Of a stretch of 64,000 nt of DNA, positions 1-7,925 are shown one piece after another; the first letter of the stretch is position 1; every line of letters starts with the position of its first letter. Source of the DNA: Ammoniphilus oxalaticus (GTDB taxonomy: Bacteria; Bacillota; Bacilli; Aneurinibacillales; RAOX-1). The DNA lies in NCBI RefSeq assembly GCF_003609605.1, contig NZ_MCHY01000008.1:1-64000 (forward strand). Direction: 5' to 3'. The notes under the pieces are model-generated. The model made no database searches and had not been told where the DNA came from. It saw only the letters and a program-made list of their open reading frames with translations. The position numbers were made by a program, and so were the translations under genes.

Positions 1-534
1 GGAGAAGCTGGAGCTGGAGCTATTATCCCATTTGCCTCAGGTTTACCAACTGCGCTTACTACAATTGCTGGTGGACTAGCGGGAACGACAAGTCTGGTGG
101 GATTTGGAAACAGTGCAGTTGGTGTAAGTTTACTAGGGAGCGGAGCAATTGATTTGACTGGAGCTGCTGGAACTCTTCTAAACTTTGCCTTCTCAGTGCC
201 AAGAGAAGGAACAATTACTTCTATGGCTGCTTATTTTAGTGTAACAGCTGCTCTTAGCTTAGTTGGATCTTCATTGACTATTACAGCACAATTATACAGA
301 TCTACAACTCCTGATAATACGTTTACACCTATTCCGGGTGCTGCTGTCACATTAGGTCCTGCCCTAACGGGGCTCATTTCAATTGGAGAAGTTAGTAATG
401 GAGTGACATCAGGGCTTTCTATTCCAGTTTCTCCTCAAGATCGCTTATTAATGGTTTTTTCTGCTACGGCCTCTGGATTAGCTTTATTAAATACAGTTGC
501 GGGATACGCCAGTGCTGGTATAGACATTAGTTGA
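1..534 (+). CDS. Exosporium glycoprotein BclB-type C-terminal domain (5'-truncated by window edge)
   Basis: The frame is open from base 1, so only the last 177 residues are visible. They are rich in Ala, Gly, Thr and Ser and contain [21 protein letters not shown] and [11 protein letters not shown], the signature of the C-terminal domain of BclB-like collagen-repeat proteins of the exosporium. In that family an upstream Gly-X-Y repeat region and a short exosporium-targeting leader precede this jelly-roll-like trimerising domain; both would lie outside the window. The first visible residues GEAGAG may be the tail of the repeat. The protein probably sits on the spore surface. The gene is followed by a strong hairpin and ends its transcription unit. 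The family assignment is by recognition of the domain; the repeat region is inferred. Confidence 0.8.
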   Translation, partial: GEAGAGAIIPFASGLPTALTTIAGGLAGTTSLVGFGNSAVGVSLLGSGAIDLTGAAGTLLNFAFSVPREGTITSMAAYFSVTAALSLVGSSLTITAQLYRSTTPDNTFTPIPGAAVTLGPALTGLISIGEVSNGVTSGLSIPVSPQDRLLMVFSATASGLALLNTVAGYASAGIDIS

Positions 535-544
535 TATTTAACAA

Positions 545-580
545 TTTAGTAACGCAAACCTATGGGTTTGCGTTACTAAA
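545..580. terminator. Intrinsic terminator after exosporium gene
   Basis: A perfect 16-bp inverted repeat (TTTAGTAACGCAAACC, 545-560, and its complement 565-580) with a 4-nt loop starts 10 nt after the stop codon. The A/T-rich outer stem supplies a short U tract on both strands, so it could work in both directions. Confidence 0.8.
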
Positions 581-643
581 TAACTTAATAAAGAGCTTTG
601 CATAAGTGTACTTGCTGAATGCAAATTCTGAGAGAGAAGATGA

Positions 644-816
644 TTATTTGAGGTATGTCGAGATTTTAGATAAACACTCATTAATTATATTGTCGATCTC
701 GTTAAAGTGTGAATTGTCCGAATCATATTTTTTAATACTTTTAGTTTTCGAGCTGCCCAATCTAAGGACTTAATTTGATCACTTAGGACTACTCCTGTTA
801 TTGGATAGCTGTTGTT
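644..816 (-). pseudogene. mazF-type toxin remnant (C-terminal part, frameshifted)
   Basis: Read on the minus strand just after the mazE-like stop, the frame gives TGVVLSDQIKSLDWAAR, the conserved C-terminal motif of MazF/PemK endoribonucleases. The frame is lost at a run of six A; one extra A would restore VLKKYDSDNSHFNEI and a MazF-like C-terminus ending at 644-646. The N-terminal part, including the usual catalytic segment, is absent because the motif begins right after the antitoxin remnant. It is therefore a deletion plus frameshift relic with no expected activity. The motif and frames are seen directly; the single-base slip is the simplest explanation. Confidence 0.7.
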
Positions 817-817
817 A

Positions 818-1059
818 TCAATAAATTAATTCACGTCCTACAACTCCACAATCAATTTTATCATGTCTATTTTCTGGAGTAATTTGTGATAATAGTTCTT
901 CTAATGTGTATTCATTTCTTTCTCTTTGCGGTTTTAATGTAATAACATTTTCATTTCCAATAATAATTAATTCCATTCTGGATCCTTGGTCTATGCCTAT
1001 TTTATCAGCGATATCCTTTGGGGTACAAATACCTAAATTATTACCCCACTTTTAAACAT
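818..1059 (-). pseudogene. mazE-type antitoxin remnant (frameshift near start)
   Basis: A minus-strand frame from 1051 to the TGA at 818-820 encodes KWGNNLGICTPKDIADKIGI, then EYTLEELLSQITPENRHDKI and GRELIY: an AbrB/SpoVT-fold MazE antitoxin with its typical C-terminal toxin-binding tail. No start codon is available in this frame. A stop lies directly before KWG, and the nearest ATG (1057-1059) is one frame off, so the N-terminus is frameshifted. It is directly followed by the mazF remnant, which preserves the canonical antitoxin-toxin order. Confidence 0.7.
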
Positions 1060-1192
1060 TAACTATAGACAAGTAGTCAACCCCGCTTATTTTCATTTTA
1101 TAAGCTTATTTAAATACATTAAATTATCCTCAATTCAAAAAGTATACTCATATTACATAGTTCACATATTCAATGGTGGGAACAAATATTTT

Positions 1193-1378
1193 TTGAAATA
1201 TAATTTGTTAAGTATATATCATAAAGAGTTATATCAATACAATCGTCATTCCACATTAATGTCAGCCTATAAGCACATTAACGACCCGAAATTTAAGCAT
1301 TGCGTAATTCGGGAAAAGGGTGAAGTGTATAAGGCGTTAACGACATTCTTTAAAAAGGAAGAAGGAATAAAATTATAG
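1193..1378 (+). CDS. Small hypothetical ORF, possibly a gene remnant
   Basis: An open frame of 61 codons from a TTG (1193), or 39 codons from an internal ATG (1259), ending with FKKEEGIKL. I do not recognise it. It is rich in Lys, His and Tyr with no visible membrane segment. The frame stays open for some distance upstream without an ATG, and neither start has a convincing ribosome-binding site; the best is GGTGGG 12 nt before the TTG. An intrinsic terminator overlaps its stop codon, which argues that a gene really ended here. It may be the 3' remnant of a longer gene, like its decayed mazEF neighbour. Confidence 0.35.
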   Translation: MKYNLLSIYHKELYQYNRHSTLMSAYKHINDPKFKHCVIREKGEVYKALTTFFKKEEGIKL

Positions 1379-1405
1379 GCGCTCCTGAGGGAGTGCCTTA
1401 TTTTT
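1378..1405 (+). terminator. Intrinsic terminator
   Basis: GGCGCTCC (1378-1385) pairs with GGAGTGCC (1390-1397), loop TGAG, followed by TTATTTTT. It overlaps the stop of the preceding small ORF and isolates spoVR from upstream transcription. Confidence 0.8.
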
Positions 1406-1473
1406 CACACTAAGATAAAATGAGTGTTCAGTTGAGCAAAGCTCATCTATTGTAGATGAAAACTTCACTTTTA

Positions 1474-1503
1474 GCATAAACAAGTCTTTGTCCTTCATAT
1501 AGT
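1474..1503 (+). promoter_or_regulatory. Candidate sigma-E promoter of spoVR
   Basis: GCATAAA (1474-1480), a 15-bp spacer and CATATAGT (1496-1503) resemble the sigma-E mother-cell consensus (KMATATT, 14-15 bp, CATACAMT) about 40 nt before the spoVR start. spoVR is known as a sigma-E gene in B. subtilis. Match is partial. Confidence 0.4.
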
Positions 1504-1544
1504 AAATAAAGGAGACTCTCATTTTTGATATGCGAGGTGAAAAG

Positions 1545-2975
1545 ATGACACCGGATGAGAAACGCCAATTAGAAAGAGCGATTTATGAGATCACGGAGAT
1601 TGCCAAAGGGTTCGGTCTTGACTTTTTCCCGATGCGGTATGAAATTTGTCCGGCAGATATCATTTATACATTCGGGGCCTATGGAATGCCTACCCGTTTC
1701 GCCCACTGGAGTTTTGGAAAAGCATTTCACAAGATGAAGTTGCAATACGATCTTGGTTTAAGCAAGATTTACGAACTCGTCATAAACTCTAATCCTTGTT
1801 ACGCTTTTTTATTGGACGGGAATTCATTAATTCAAAATAAACTGATTGTGGCCCACGTCTTGGCCCACTGCGACTTTTTCAAGAATAACATGCGGTTTTC
1901 AAATACGAATCGAGATATGGTTGAAAGTATGTCGGCCAGCGCGGAACGGATTCGTAGATATGAACTTATTTATGGAAAAGAAAAGGTGGAACAATTCATC
2001 GACGCGGTTTTAGCCATTCAGGAGCATGTTGATCCGAGCCTGTTCGCCGCAAAGTTGCGCTGGACTGAACAAGATCAACAGGATCGGAGAAGGGCCGTTG
2101 GTTTCGATGGACCTTACGACGACTTGTGGGGACTCGACAAAGAGGAACAAGAGAGAAGAGACGCGAAATTAAAAGCGGCTCGAAAGCCGCAAAAATTCCC
2201 GCCGCAGTCGGAAAAAGATGTGCTTTTGTTCATTCAAGAGTACGGTCACTATTTACAAGATTGGCAAAGAGATATCTTAACGATTATGAGGGAAGAGATG
2301 CTGTATTTTTGGCCGCAGTTAGAGACGAAGGTAATGAATGAAGGCTGGGCGTCCTATTGGCATCAAAGAATTTTGAGAGAAATGGATTTAACAGAGCAAG
2401 AGACGATTGAATACGCGAAATTAAACGCGGGTGTTGTCCAACCTTCAACAACAACGATTAATCCGTACTACTTGGGATTGAAGATGTTCGAAGATATCGA
2501 ACGCAGGTGGGATCATCCAACTGAAGAAGAACAAATCAAACTAGGTCGCAAGAAAGGCCAAGGAAGAAAAAAGATGTTTGAAGCGCGTGAAGTCGAGTCC
2601 GATATCTCTTTCCTTCGAAATTATATGACGAAAGAGTTGGTCGATGAACTAGACATGTATATCTATGCGAAACAAGGTCGGGATTGGGTCATTACCGACA
2701 AAAGCTGGGAGCAAGTAAGGGATCAATTAGTTATTTCTAGGGTTAATGGGGGTTTTCCTTATATAACTGTTGAGGACGGGGATTATTTAAAGAATGGCGA
2801 GTTGTATCTTAAACACTTCTTTGAGGATATGGAGCTAGACGTTAAATATGTCGAGAAGACATTGCCTTATGTGTATCAATTATGGGGCAGAACGATTCAT
2901 TTGGAAACATTAATTGAAGGACGACAAGTGTTATTTACGCATGACGGAAAAAAGACGCATCGTCGTTTATTGTAG
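1545..2975 (+). CDS. spoVR: Stage V sporulation protein R
   Basis: SpoVR family protein of 476 residues, close to the B. subtilis length. It carries the N-terminal block [18 protein letters not shown] and the central signature [19 protein letters not shown] followed by [13 protein letters not shown], all typical of the family. SpoVR is needed for proper spore cortex formation and acts in the mother cell; its biochemical activity is not established. I placed the start at ATG 1545 because GAGGTG lies 5 nt upstream; an in-frame ATG at 1530 lacks a well-spaced site. The gene is monocistronic, between two terminators, with a candidate sigma-E promoter upstream. Confidence 0.95.
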   Translation: MTPDEKRQLERAIYEITEIAKGFGLDFFPMRYEICPADIIYTFGAYGMPTRFAHWSFGKAFHKMKLQYDLGLSKIYELVINSNPCYAFLLDGNSLIQNKLIVAHVLAHCDFFKNNMRFSNTNRDMVESMSASAERIRRYELIYGKEKVEQFIDAVLAIQEHVDPSLFAAKLRWTEQDQQDRRRAVGFDGPYDDLWGLDKEEQERRDAKLKAARKPQKFPPQSEKDVLLFIQEYGHYLQDWQRDILTIMREEMLYFWPQLETKVMNEGWASYWHQRILREMDLTEQETIEYAKLNAGVVQPSTTTINPYYLGLKMFEDIERRWDHPTEEEQIKLGRKKGQGRKKMFEAREVESDISFLRNYMTKELVDELDMYIYAKQGRDWVITDKSWEQVRDQLVISRVNGGFPYITVEDGDYLKNGELYLKHFFEDMELDVKYVEKTLPYVYQLWGRTIHLETLIEGRQVLFTHDGKKTHRRLL

Positions 2976-2989
2976 GTATATCCAAAAAA

Positions 2990-3021
2990 GGCGGGTCAAA
3001 TAGATTGACTCGTCTTTTTTT
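2990..3021 (+). terminator. Intrinsic terminator of spoVR
   Basis: GGCGGGTCAA (2990-2999) pairs with TTGACTCGTC (3005-3014), including G-U pairs, followed by a run of seven T. Confidence 0.85.
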
Positions 3022-3051
3022 CGCTTGTACGATAGGGACAGGTGATGAAAG

Positions 3052-3639
3052 ATGATAGAATGGGACCCAACTTTTAAACAACTGCTATCTGCCCAATGTC
3101 GGCAATGCCCTGACCCTTATTTTGCTCCTTATCATCGTCAACTGCTTCATGTTGGCTGTTGCAGCCACAGTCCCGTATTCGGGCTGTTTGAGATACACAA
3201 GATGCTAAAGGCGGGCGATCGCGCCTTCTTTTACGAACAGATCTATCGTCATGAACAGAGTGTGGTTGATGATTATACGATAACGGTTCACGCCTATGTT
3301 CATCCGTTGTATATGGAGGCTTTGCAAGAGAAAGAATTATCAAACCTGGAACAAGCTGACTTAAAATTAAGCTTTTCAGTCTGTCGTTTTTTTGTGGAAG
3401 GAAAAGGGTGCAGCTTACATCCCGCGTACAAGACGAGTACGTGCAGATCGTTTATTTGTTCAACGATTGAAGAACAGCTCACGGATCAGCAGTGTTCTGA
3501 ACTGAGTCATCGTGTTCGCCAAATTAGGGAAGAAGTTCGCGCTTTTGAAGTTGTTCATCAAGCAAAACTCAAACAAAAAAACTGGACATTAAGCTCCCAG
3601 CTTGAACCCATCTTAGATTATTTGGAAGCAGTCAAATAA
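3052..3639 (+). CDS. YkgJ-type cysteine-cluster protein
   Basis: A 195-residue soluble protein with CRQC near residues 16-19, CC at 36-37, and a C-terminal block CRFFVEGKGC...TCRSFIC. This C...C...CR-F arrangement is like that of YkgJ/UPF0153 proteins, thought to bind zinc or iron through conserved cysteines. No enzyme function is known to me. The start ATG follows GGTGATGAAAG. It lies alone between the spoVR terminator and a convergent terminator shared with the coat operon. A family-level assignment is reasonable; the metal is not determined. Confidence 0.65.
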   Translation: MIEWDPTFKQLLSAQCRQCPDPYFAPYHRQLLHVGCCSHSPVFGLFEIHKMLKAGDRAFFYEQIYRHEQSVVDDYTITVHAYVHPLYMEALQEKELSNLEQADLKLSFSVCRFFVEGKGCSLHPAYKTSTCRSFICSTIEEQLTDQQCSELSHRVRQIREEVRAFEVVHQAKLKQKNWTLSSQLEPILDYLEAVK

Positions 3640-3671
3640 AAAGGAAAGGAGCTAATCGACCCCTTTCCTTT
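3640..3671. terminator. Bidirectional terminator between convergent genes
   Basis: AAAGGAAAGG (3640-3649) pairs with CCTTTCCTTT (3662-3671). A and T runs flank both sides, so it can end both the cysteine-cluster gene and the minus-strand coat operon; it overlaps the last codons of the latter. Confidence 0.7.
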
Positions 3672-4731
3672 CATAAATATAGCGGGCGTATTCAACTGGT
3701 CGGCGGACGGCTGTTCGGTAGCGATCCAAATCGCCCATCTGCTTAAAAATGTCGCGGCCTGGTTTGTTGTTGACTTCAATAATCCATACATTTCCTGCTG
3801 TATCAATCCCAAGATCGATGCCAAGTTCAAGCAAACGCCCGAATTTGTTTTCAATATATTCAGCTACGGCTAAGCCTAGCTTTTCACATTCAGCTTCAAT
3901 CGCTTTACTCTTTTCTTCTGAAAAGTGTTGGCGGAAAAAGCGCTCGGGCTGAATCGCTTTTCCGCCACCGTGCAAATTTGAAGTGGCGCTATTTTTTCCG
4001 CCAACTTTTCCGCCTAGACCGGTAATCGTCCACTGACCATCCCCATCTTTTTGAACTAATAAACGAAAATCTGTGATCAAACCCGTCCCCCATTCTAAAT
4101 CCAATCCTTGTTGCGCAATATATTTCGATTTTTTTGTCCAATGCGTGATAAATCTGGTGAGTTCTAGAGGAGAAGTTGTATTCTTTTTAACTACTTTTCG
4201 TTGCAGATCGCGTCCTAAGAGGCGAAACGCCCCATTCCTCTTAGAGATGGAGAGGATCCCTTTGCCGCCAGTGCCGTTCACGGGCTTTACGTAGATGGAA
4301 TCGTACCTTTTTAGTAATTGAAGGGCTTCTCGGGACTGTTCTAGAAAGATCGTTTCGGGTAACCATTGATTCAACTCTTTATTTTGGAGCAGAAAACGGT
4401 GCAGATTCCACTTATGAGCCATTCGTGAGTTTAAGAAAGTCCAGTTGCTTTGTTCTCTGAAGCGCAGGAACGTTCGAAACGCATTCGGTTGCATGTTCCG
4501 AAATCGATCATAGACGACGTCAGGCGGTTGGCAACGTTGTTCAATCCAACCTTTTTCTCGTGTATATAGGAGGCAGCGGACTTCCCCAGATTGAAGCAAG
4601 TCGAGCGGCGAAAATAAAAACACATCGGTATTTAATTGATTAGCCGCCTTCGCCAGGTGAGTAAAGTAAGTTCGTTCCTCAACATAACGTTTCGTTCGCC
4701 AGGTCAGAATACCGAGTCGCATCTTCTTCAT
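3652..4731 (-). CDS. YheC/YheD-family ATP-grasp spore coat protein (paralogue 5, YheC-like)
   Basis: A 359-residue YheC/YheD family protein of the short YheC-like type, without the N-terminal extra domain. It keeps ATP-grasp hallmarks: YVKPVNGTGGKGI (nucleotide loop), TSNLHGGGKA, and LGIDLGIDTAGNVWIIEVNN with the metal-binding acid and Asn near residue 320, then KPGRDIF. Family members associate with the endospore coat; the ligase reaction and substrate are unknown. It is the last gene of a six-gene operon. Its ATG lies one base after the GNAT stop, which suggests translational coupling. It ends in a convergent terminator. Confidence 0.85.
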   Translation of the reverse strand: MKKMRLGILTWRTKRYVEERTYFTHLAKAANQLNTDVFLFSPLDLLQSGEVRCLLYTREKGWIEQRCQPPDVVYDRFRNMQPNAFRTFLRFREQSNWTFLNSRMAHKWNLHRFLLQNKELNQWLPETIFLEQSREALQLLKRYDSIYVKPVNGTGGKGILSISKRNGAFRLLGRDLQRKVVKKNTTSPLELTRFITHWTKKSKYIAQQGLDLEWGTGLITDFRLLVQKDGDGQWTITGLGGKVGGKNSATSNLHGGGKAIQPERFFRQHFSEEKSKAIEAECEKLGLAVAEYIENKFGRLLELGIDLGIDTAGNVWIIEVNNKPGRDIFKQMGDLDRYRTAVRRPVEYARYIYERKGVD

Positions 4732-4732
4732 T

Positions 4733-5191
4733 TTATTCCACGTCTTCTTTCTTCCAATTACCTAATCCTAACCATAGCGTCGGTTTACCTGTCGGCCCTT
4801 CTATAATTTTAAAGCCAACCATCCCCATTGCGAAACACATCTTTAAGCTCGGGACATTGTCTAAGGCAACGCGTCCATAGCATTTGTCAACACGCTTGAG
4901 TATTTCAGAGATTAAGTTAATTCCTGTTTTTTTCTGGCGGTGTTGTCGATGCACGACGACAATCGACTCTTTTCTCCCATAATCTGAGATGGCAAGTAGT
5001 CCCGTTAATTTTTTTTGTTCGACCGCAACGAGGATCACGTCGCCTTTTTGATTTAACTTTTCTGCTTGCAATCTTTCTAACCAGCGAATCCCTTGTCTTG
5101 TAATGCGTTTATCGCCGTGTAAATTAAGGAAGCGGATTAATTTCGGCCTTACCGCAGGGAGAGTCTCAGGCGTTATTTGTTTTACTTGCAT
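4733..5191 (-). CDS. GNAT-family N-acetyltransferase in coat operon
   Basis: A 152-residue protein with the compact GNAT pattern: an N-terminal strand (MQVKQITPETL), a central VILVAVEQKKLTGLLAIS, a basic pantetheine-binding turn HRQHRQKKTGINLI, and a C-terminal LDNVPSLKMCFAMGMVGFKI. It would transfer an acyl group from CoA to an amine; the acceptor is unknown. The start at 5191 has a strong AAAGGAGGAG and lies inside the 3' end of the upstream YheD gene (26-nt overlap). Its placement between two ATP-grasp genes with tight coupling implies a shared pathway or complex, which is inference. Confidence 0.75.
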   Translation of the reverse strand: MQVKQITPETLPAVRPKLIRFLNLHGDKRITRQGIRWLERLQAEKLNQKGDVILVAVEQKKLTGLLAISDYGRKESIVVVHRQHRQKKTGINLISEILKRVDKCYGRVALDNVPSLKMCFAMGMVGFKIIEGPTGKPTLWLGLGNWKKEDVE

Positions 5192-6497
5192 GAGAACGCT
5201 CCTCCTTTGCAGTAAATTTCGACAGGTATTGGGAATATTCAATGATTCGCTCCAAAGACAATTTTCGAATGTGGGGTTCATCGAATTTCATTGGTTTAGC
5301 ATTGGCTTCAAAAAACCAGAGCTGTCCTTTTGTATCAAGTCCAATATCCATCGACATTTCAGCTAACCCTGGATAACGGTCTTCTAAAGCGGTTGCAAGC
5401 CCTAAAGCGACTTGCTGTATTCGCTTTATCATCTGCTCATGGTCAGCTGGTCTGGCGTGTCGCAAAACGATATCGGGAGCGGCAATCGATCCGCCGCGAG
5501 GCACGTGGGTGGTAATGCTGTTCTTACCTGCGACTCGGATTCCGATGCCAGATAGTTGAAATGTTCCGGTTCGATCCTTCTGAATTAAGACGCGGATGTC
5601 AAACGGACGTTGATTGTAGGTCGCTAAGTGAACGCCTTGTTGTAAAACATACCCTTTTTGCCGTGTTTCCTTGATCAGTTCCCAGAGCTTCTGTTGGCTT
5701 AGGTCGGCTCTGACAACGAGTTTAGAACCGATGCGTTGCTTTAGAATATGGCGCTCCCCGCTTGTTTCCACTGTCATAATTCCTTGCCCTGCCTTACCGT
5801 CAATCGGCTTTAAATAGAGGAATGGGTGTTTATTTACCATCGCTAATAAATCTTTTGAGGTTTCAAATTTGATGGTATCTGGAACATACTTCCCTACCTT
5901 CGGATCTTTGCTTAACTTTTCATAAAGATGCCATTTATTGAAAAAGTGGCTATTGAAGAGACGGAGCGAAGGCATCGATGTTAATCGGTTGATTGCCCTT
6001 TGCGCGAACTCTTTTTCCTCATCGGCTCGATAAGGAATTCGATTATAGACGACATCTGGCAGCGGCATTTCAGAAGCGCGCTTCCAGCTATTCTTGGTTT
6101 CATCATATAAAAAGGCGCCGACCGTATTGGTTGACCAATCAATATCTTCAGCGGCAAACACGTAAACGAGCGCGCCTAGCTGCTTCCCCATACGCATAAT
6201 GTCAATGAAATTTCGCTTGTTCCCTTTAAATCCAGCTCCACGTCTGACGGTTAAAATTCCGATGAGAGGTCCAGCGGTTAATGTTTGCTGATGCTGGGCC
6301 ACCTTGATCTTGGTGGAAAATGAATTGTATTTAGGAGGCGATGAGGAGAGCGCCAGTTCCCTTCCCTTCTCTTTTCTTCCTAGGTGAACCATCTTATTTT
6401 GTTTAACAAGTTTTTTAAGTGTTGAAACCGGAACGTGGAGCGTCCATTGATTGGCGGATGGTTGGAAAGAGAGGGTTGTTGTTCGGATCTGATTCAA
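5166..6497 (-). CDS. YheC/YheD-family ATP-grasp spore coat protein (paralogue 4, YheD-like)
   Basis: A long YheD-like member of 443 residues. An N-terminal domain of about 80 residues precedes GPLIGILTVRRG, the start of the shared core. ATP-grasp motifs are intact: YLKPIDGKAGQGI, the THVPRGG block, and MDIGLDTKGQLWFFEANAKP. A GTG at 6506 would lie 1 nt after GGAG, so the TTG at 6497, 9 nt after GGAG, is the better start. The gene follows the preceding paralogue by 20 nt and overlaps the GNAT gene. In B. subtilis, YheD is a coat-associated protein that forms rings around the forespore; the enzymatic role is undetermined. Confidence 0.85.
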   Translation of the reverse strand: MNQIRTTTLSFQPSANQWTLHVPVSTLKKLVKQNKMVHLGRKEKGRELALSSSPPKYNSFSTKIKVAQHQQTLTAGPLIGILTVRRGAGFKGNKRNFIDIMRMGKQLGALVYVFAAEDIDWSTNTVGAFLYDETKNSWKRASEMPLPDVVYNRIPYRADEEKEFAQRAINRLTSMPSLRLFNSHFFNKWHLYEKLSKDPKVGKYVPDTIKFETSKDLLAMVNKHPFLYLKPIDGKAGQGIMTVETSGERHILKQRIGSKLVVRADLSQQKLWELIKETRQKGYVLQQGVHLATYNQRPFDIRVLIQKDRTGTFQLSGIGIRVAGKNSITTHVPRGGSIAAPDIVLRHARPADHEQMIKRIQQVALGLATALEDRYPGLAEMSMDIGLDTKGQLWFFEANAKPMKFDEPHIRKLSLERIIEYSQYLSKFTAKEERSHASKTNNA

Positions 6498-6517
6498 ATG
6501 TAACACGCTCCTATTTA

Positions 6518-7885
6518 TTAGTTGAAATTGGCTAAATACCGACTGTAATCTACGATTAGATTAATTGATTTCTTATCGGCTTCCCTTAATCCATCATGTC
6601 TAAAGACCGAACGACCTGGTCGTGAATTTGCTTCAAACATCCAAATATGCCCTGTTTCATCAATGCCAAGGTCAAAGCCGAGTTCACCAATGTTTTGCTG
6701 TACTCTCGATTCTATCGCTTCGGCTAATCGAACCGCCGTGTCTTTCAGCGCCGCTTCCATTTCTTTGGCGCGATGTTGGAAGACTCGTTGCAATAAATCT
6801 TCTCCTGAAATAACCGTGCCGCCTGTGCGCACATGGGTCGTGACACTCCCTTGACCCGCGATCTTTGCGGCAATTGCGGCAACAACCCATTCGTTTTTAC
6901 TATTTTTATGAGCATGCACGCGAAAATCCAGCGGTCTGCCATTGTACTTAATAAGTCGGATTCCTTGTTGGGCTAAATAGGAGCCGAATCTGGAACGGGG
7001 GATGCGTTCTTGGAGCAAAGGGGCTAAAGTGCGATAACGTCTAACGACGTTTTGACCTTTTTGGTTATACCGACAGAAAAAGCCGTTGCCGGGTCTATAA
7101 AAAATTTTAATAATCCCTAAACCTAAGCTGCCGCTGCCGGGTTTTAGATAGACCATACCGTATTTTTGCAGCATGTTTTCTATTCGGCTGACAGTAGGAG
7201 CAATGTGTGTTTCAGGCATATGTTTCGTTGCGAAAAGATGACCTTGCAGTCGTTGATGAATCGACCATTTATTAAAAAATGTTGGATTAAACATCGAGCA
7301 ATTAGATAGCGCGTTCATCTTTTCTTTAAATAGTTTTACGGAGCGTGATTGCTCTGAGCTACGATTAGGGATTCGATTATAAATCACATCAGGAAAGGGT
7401 ACAGGGGCTTGCTGCCAATGAACCCGATTATTTGTTTCCACAAGGAAATATCCGCGCGCGGTTTTGGTTTCCCAATCTACGCTTCCGGGCGTAAATAAAA
7501 AATAATACATTCCCGCGCCTCGCTGCGCGGATAACAGGTGTCGGAAGAACGAGGCGCGTTGACTAACGAGCCGATTTCCGACTAGACTAACTCCAGTTGT
7601 TAAGATTCCAACTAAAGGTCCAATGCGGATCGTGTCCCCCTCAAACTTGACATGCATTTGTCCGCTAAATGGGACAACAAGTTCTTTGCGAAGAGTAGGG
7701 GGGAACCAAATGTCCCGCTCACCTTGTTTCGCCTTTAACAGACGAGTAAGGACTTTCCGTTGACCTAACTGCACATAAACCTGCTTACGATTTTCAATGC
7801 CCAATTCTCTGCACAAGGTATGTGAAATGACAATGCCAGGATAATCCTTTTTGAGAAACTGGACTCGACTTCGCTTTGACTCCAT
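6518..7885 (-). CDS. YheC/YheD-family ATP-grasp spore coat protein (paralogue 3, YheD-like)
   Basis: A long-form YheD-like protein of 455 residues. The N-terminal domain (about residues 1-95) contains the LGIENRKQVYVQLGQRK block, which resembles a beta-barrel add-on also seen in its paralogues. The core begins at GPLVGILTTGVSLVG and carries YLKPGSGSLGLGI, THVRTGG and ELGFDLGIDETGHIWMFEAN. All expected nucleotide- and metal-binding positions are present. The frame extends upstream to 7990, but that part overlaps the previous gene, so I start at ATG 7885 with AAAGGAG 12 nt upstream. It lies 40 nt behind paralogue 2. Confidence 0.85.
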   Translation of the reverse strand: MESKRSRVQFLKKDYPGIVISHTLCRELGIENRKQVYVQLGQRKVLTRLLKAKQGERDIWFPPTLRKELVVPFSGQMHVKFEGDTIRIGPLVGILTTGVSLVGNRLVSQRASFFRHLLSAQRGAGMYYFLFTPGSVDWETKTARGYFLVETNNRVHWQQAPVPFPDVIYNRIPNRSSEQSRSVKLFKEKMNALSNCSMFNPTFFNKWSIHQRLQGHLFATKHMPETHIAPTVSRIENMLQKYGMVYLKPGSGSLGLGIIKIFYRPGNGFFCRYNQKGQNVVRRYRTLAPLLQERIPRSRFGSYLAQQGIRLIKYNGRPLDFRVHAHKNSKNEWVVAAIAAKIAGQGSVTTHVRTGGTVISGEDLLQRVFQHRAKEMEAALKDTAVRLAEAIESRVQQNIGELGFDLGIDETGHIWMFEANSRPGRSVFRHDGLREADKKSINLIVDYSRYLANFN

Positions 7886-7925
7886 CTCCGAATAACGCTC
7901 CTTTATATTTGTAATGGGATTGCGT

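Noticed and set aside
3074-3343. Minus-strand frame of 89 codons opposite the cysteine-cluster gene
   Set aside because: No ribosome site, no family resemblance, and fully inside a convincing gene on the other strand.
4733-5281. Longer 182-codon version of the GNAT gene starting at 5281
   Set aside because: The extra 30 codons lie inside the upstream YheD gene and have no ribosome site; the strong AAAGGAGGAG sits before 5191.
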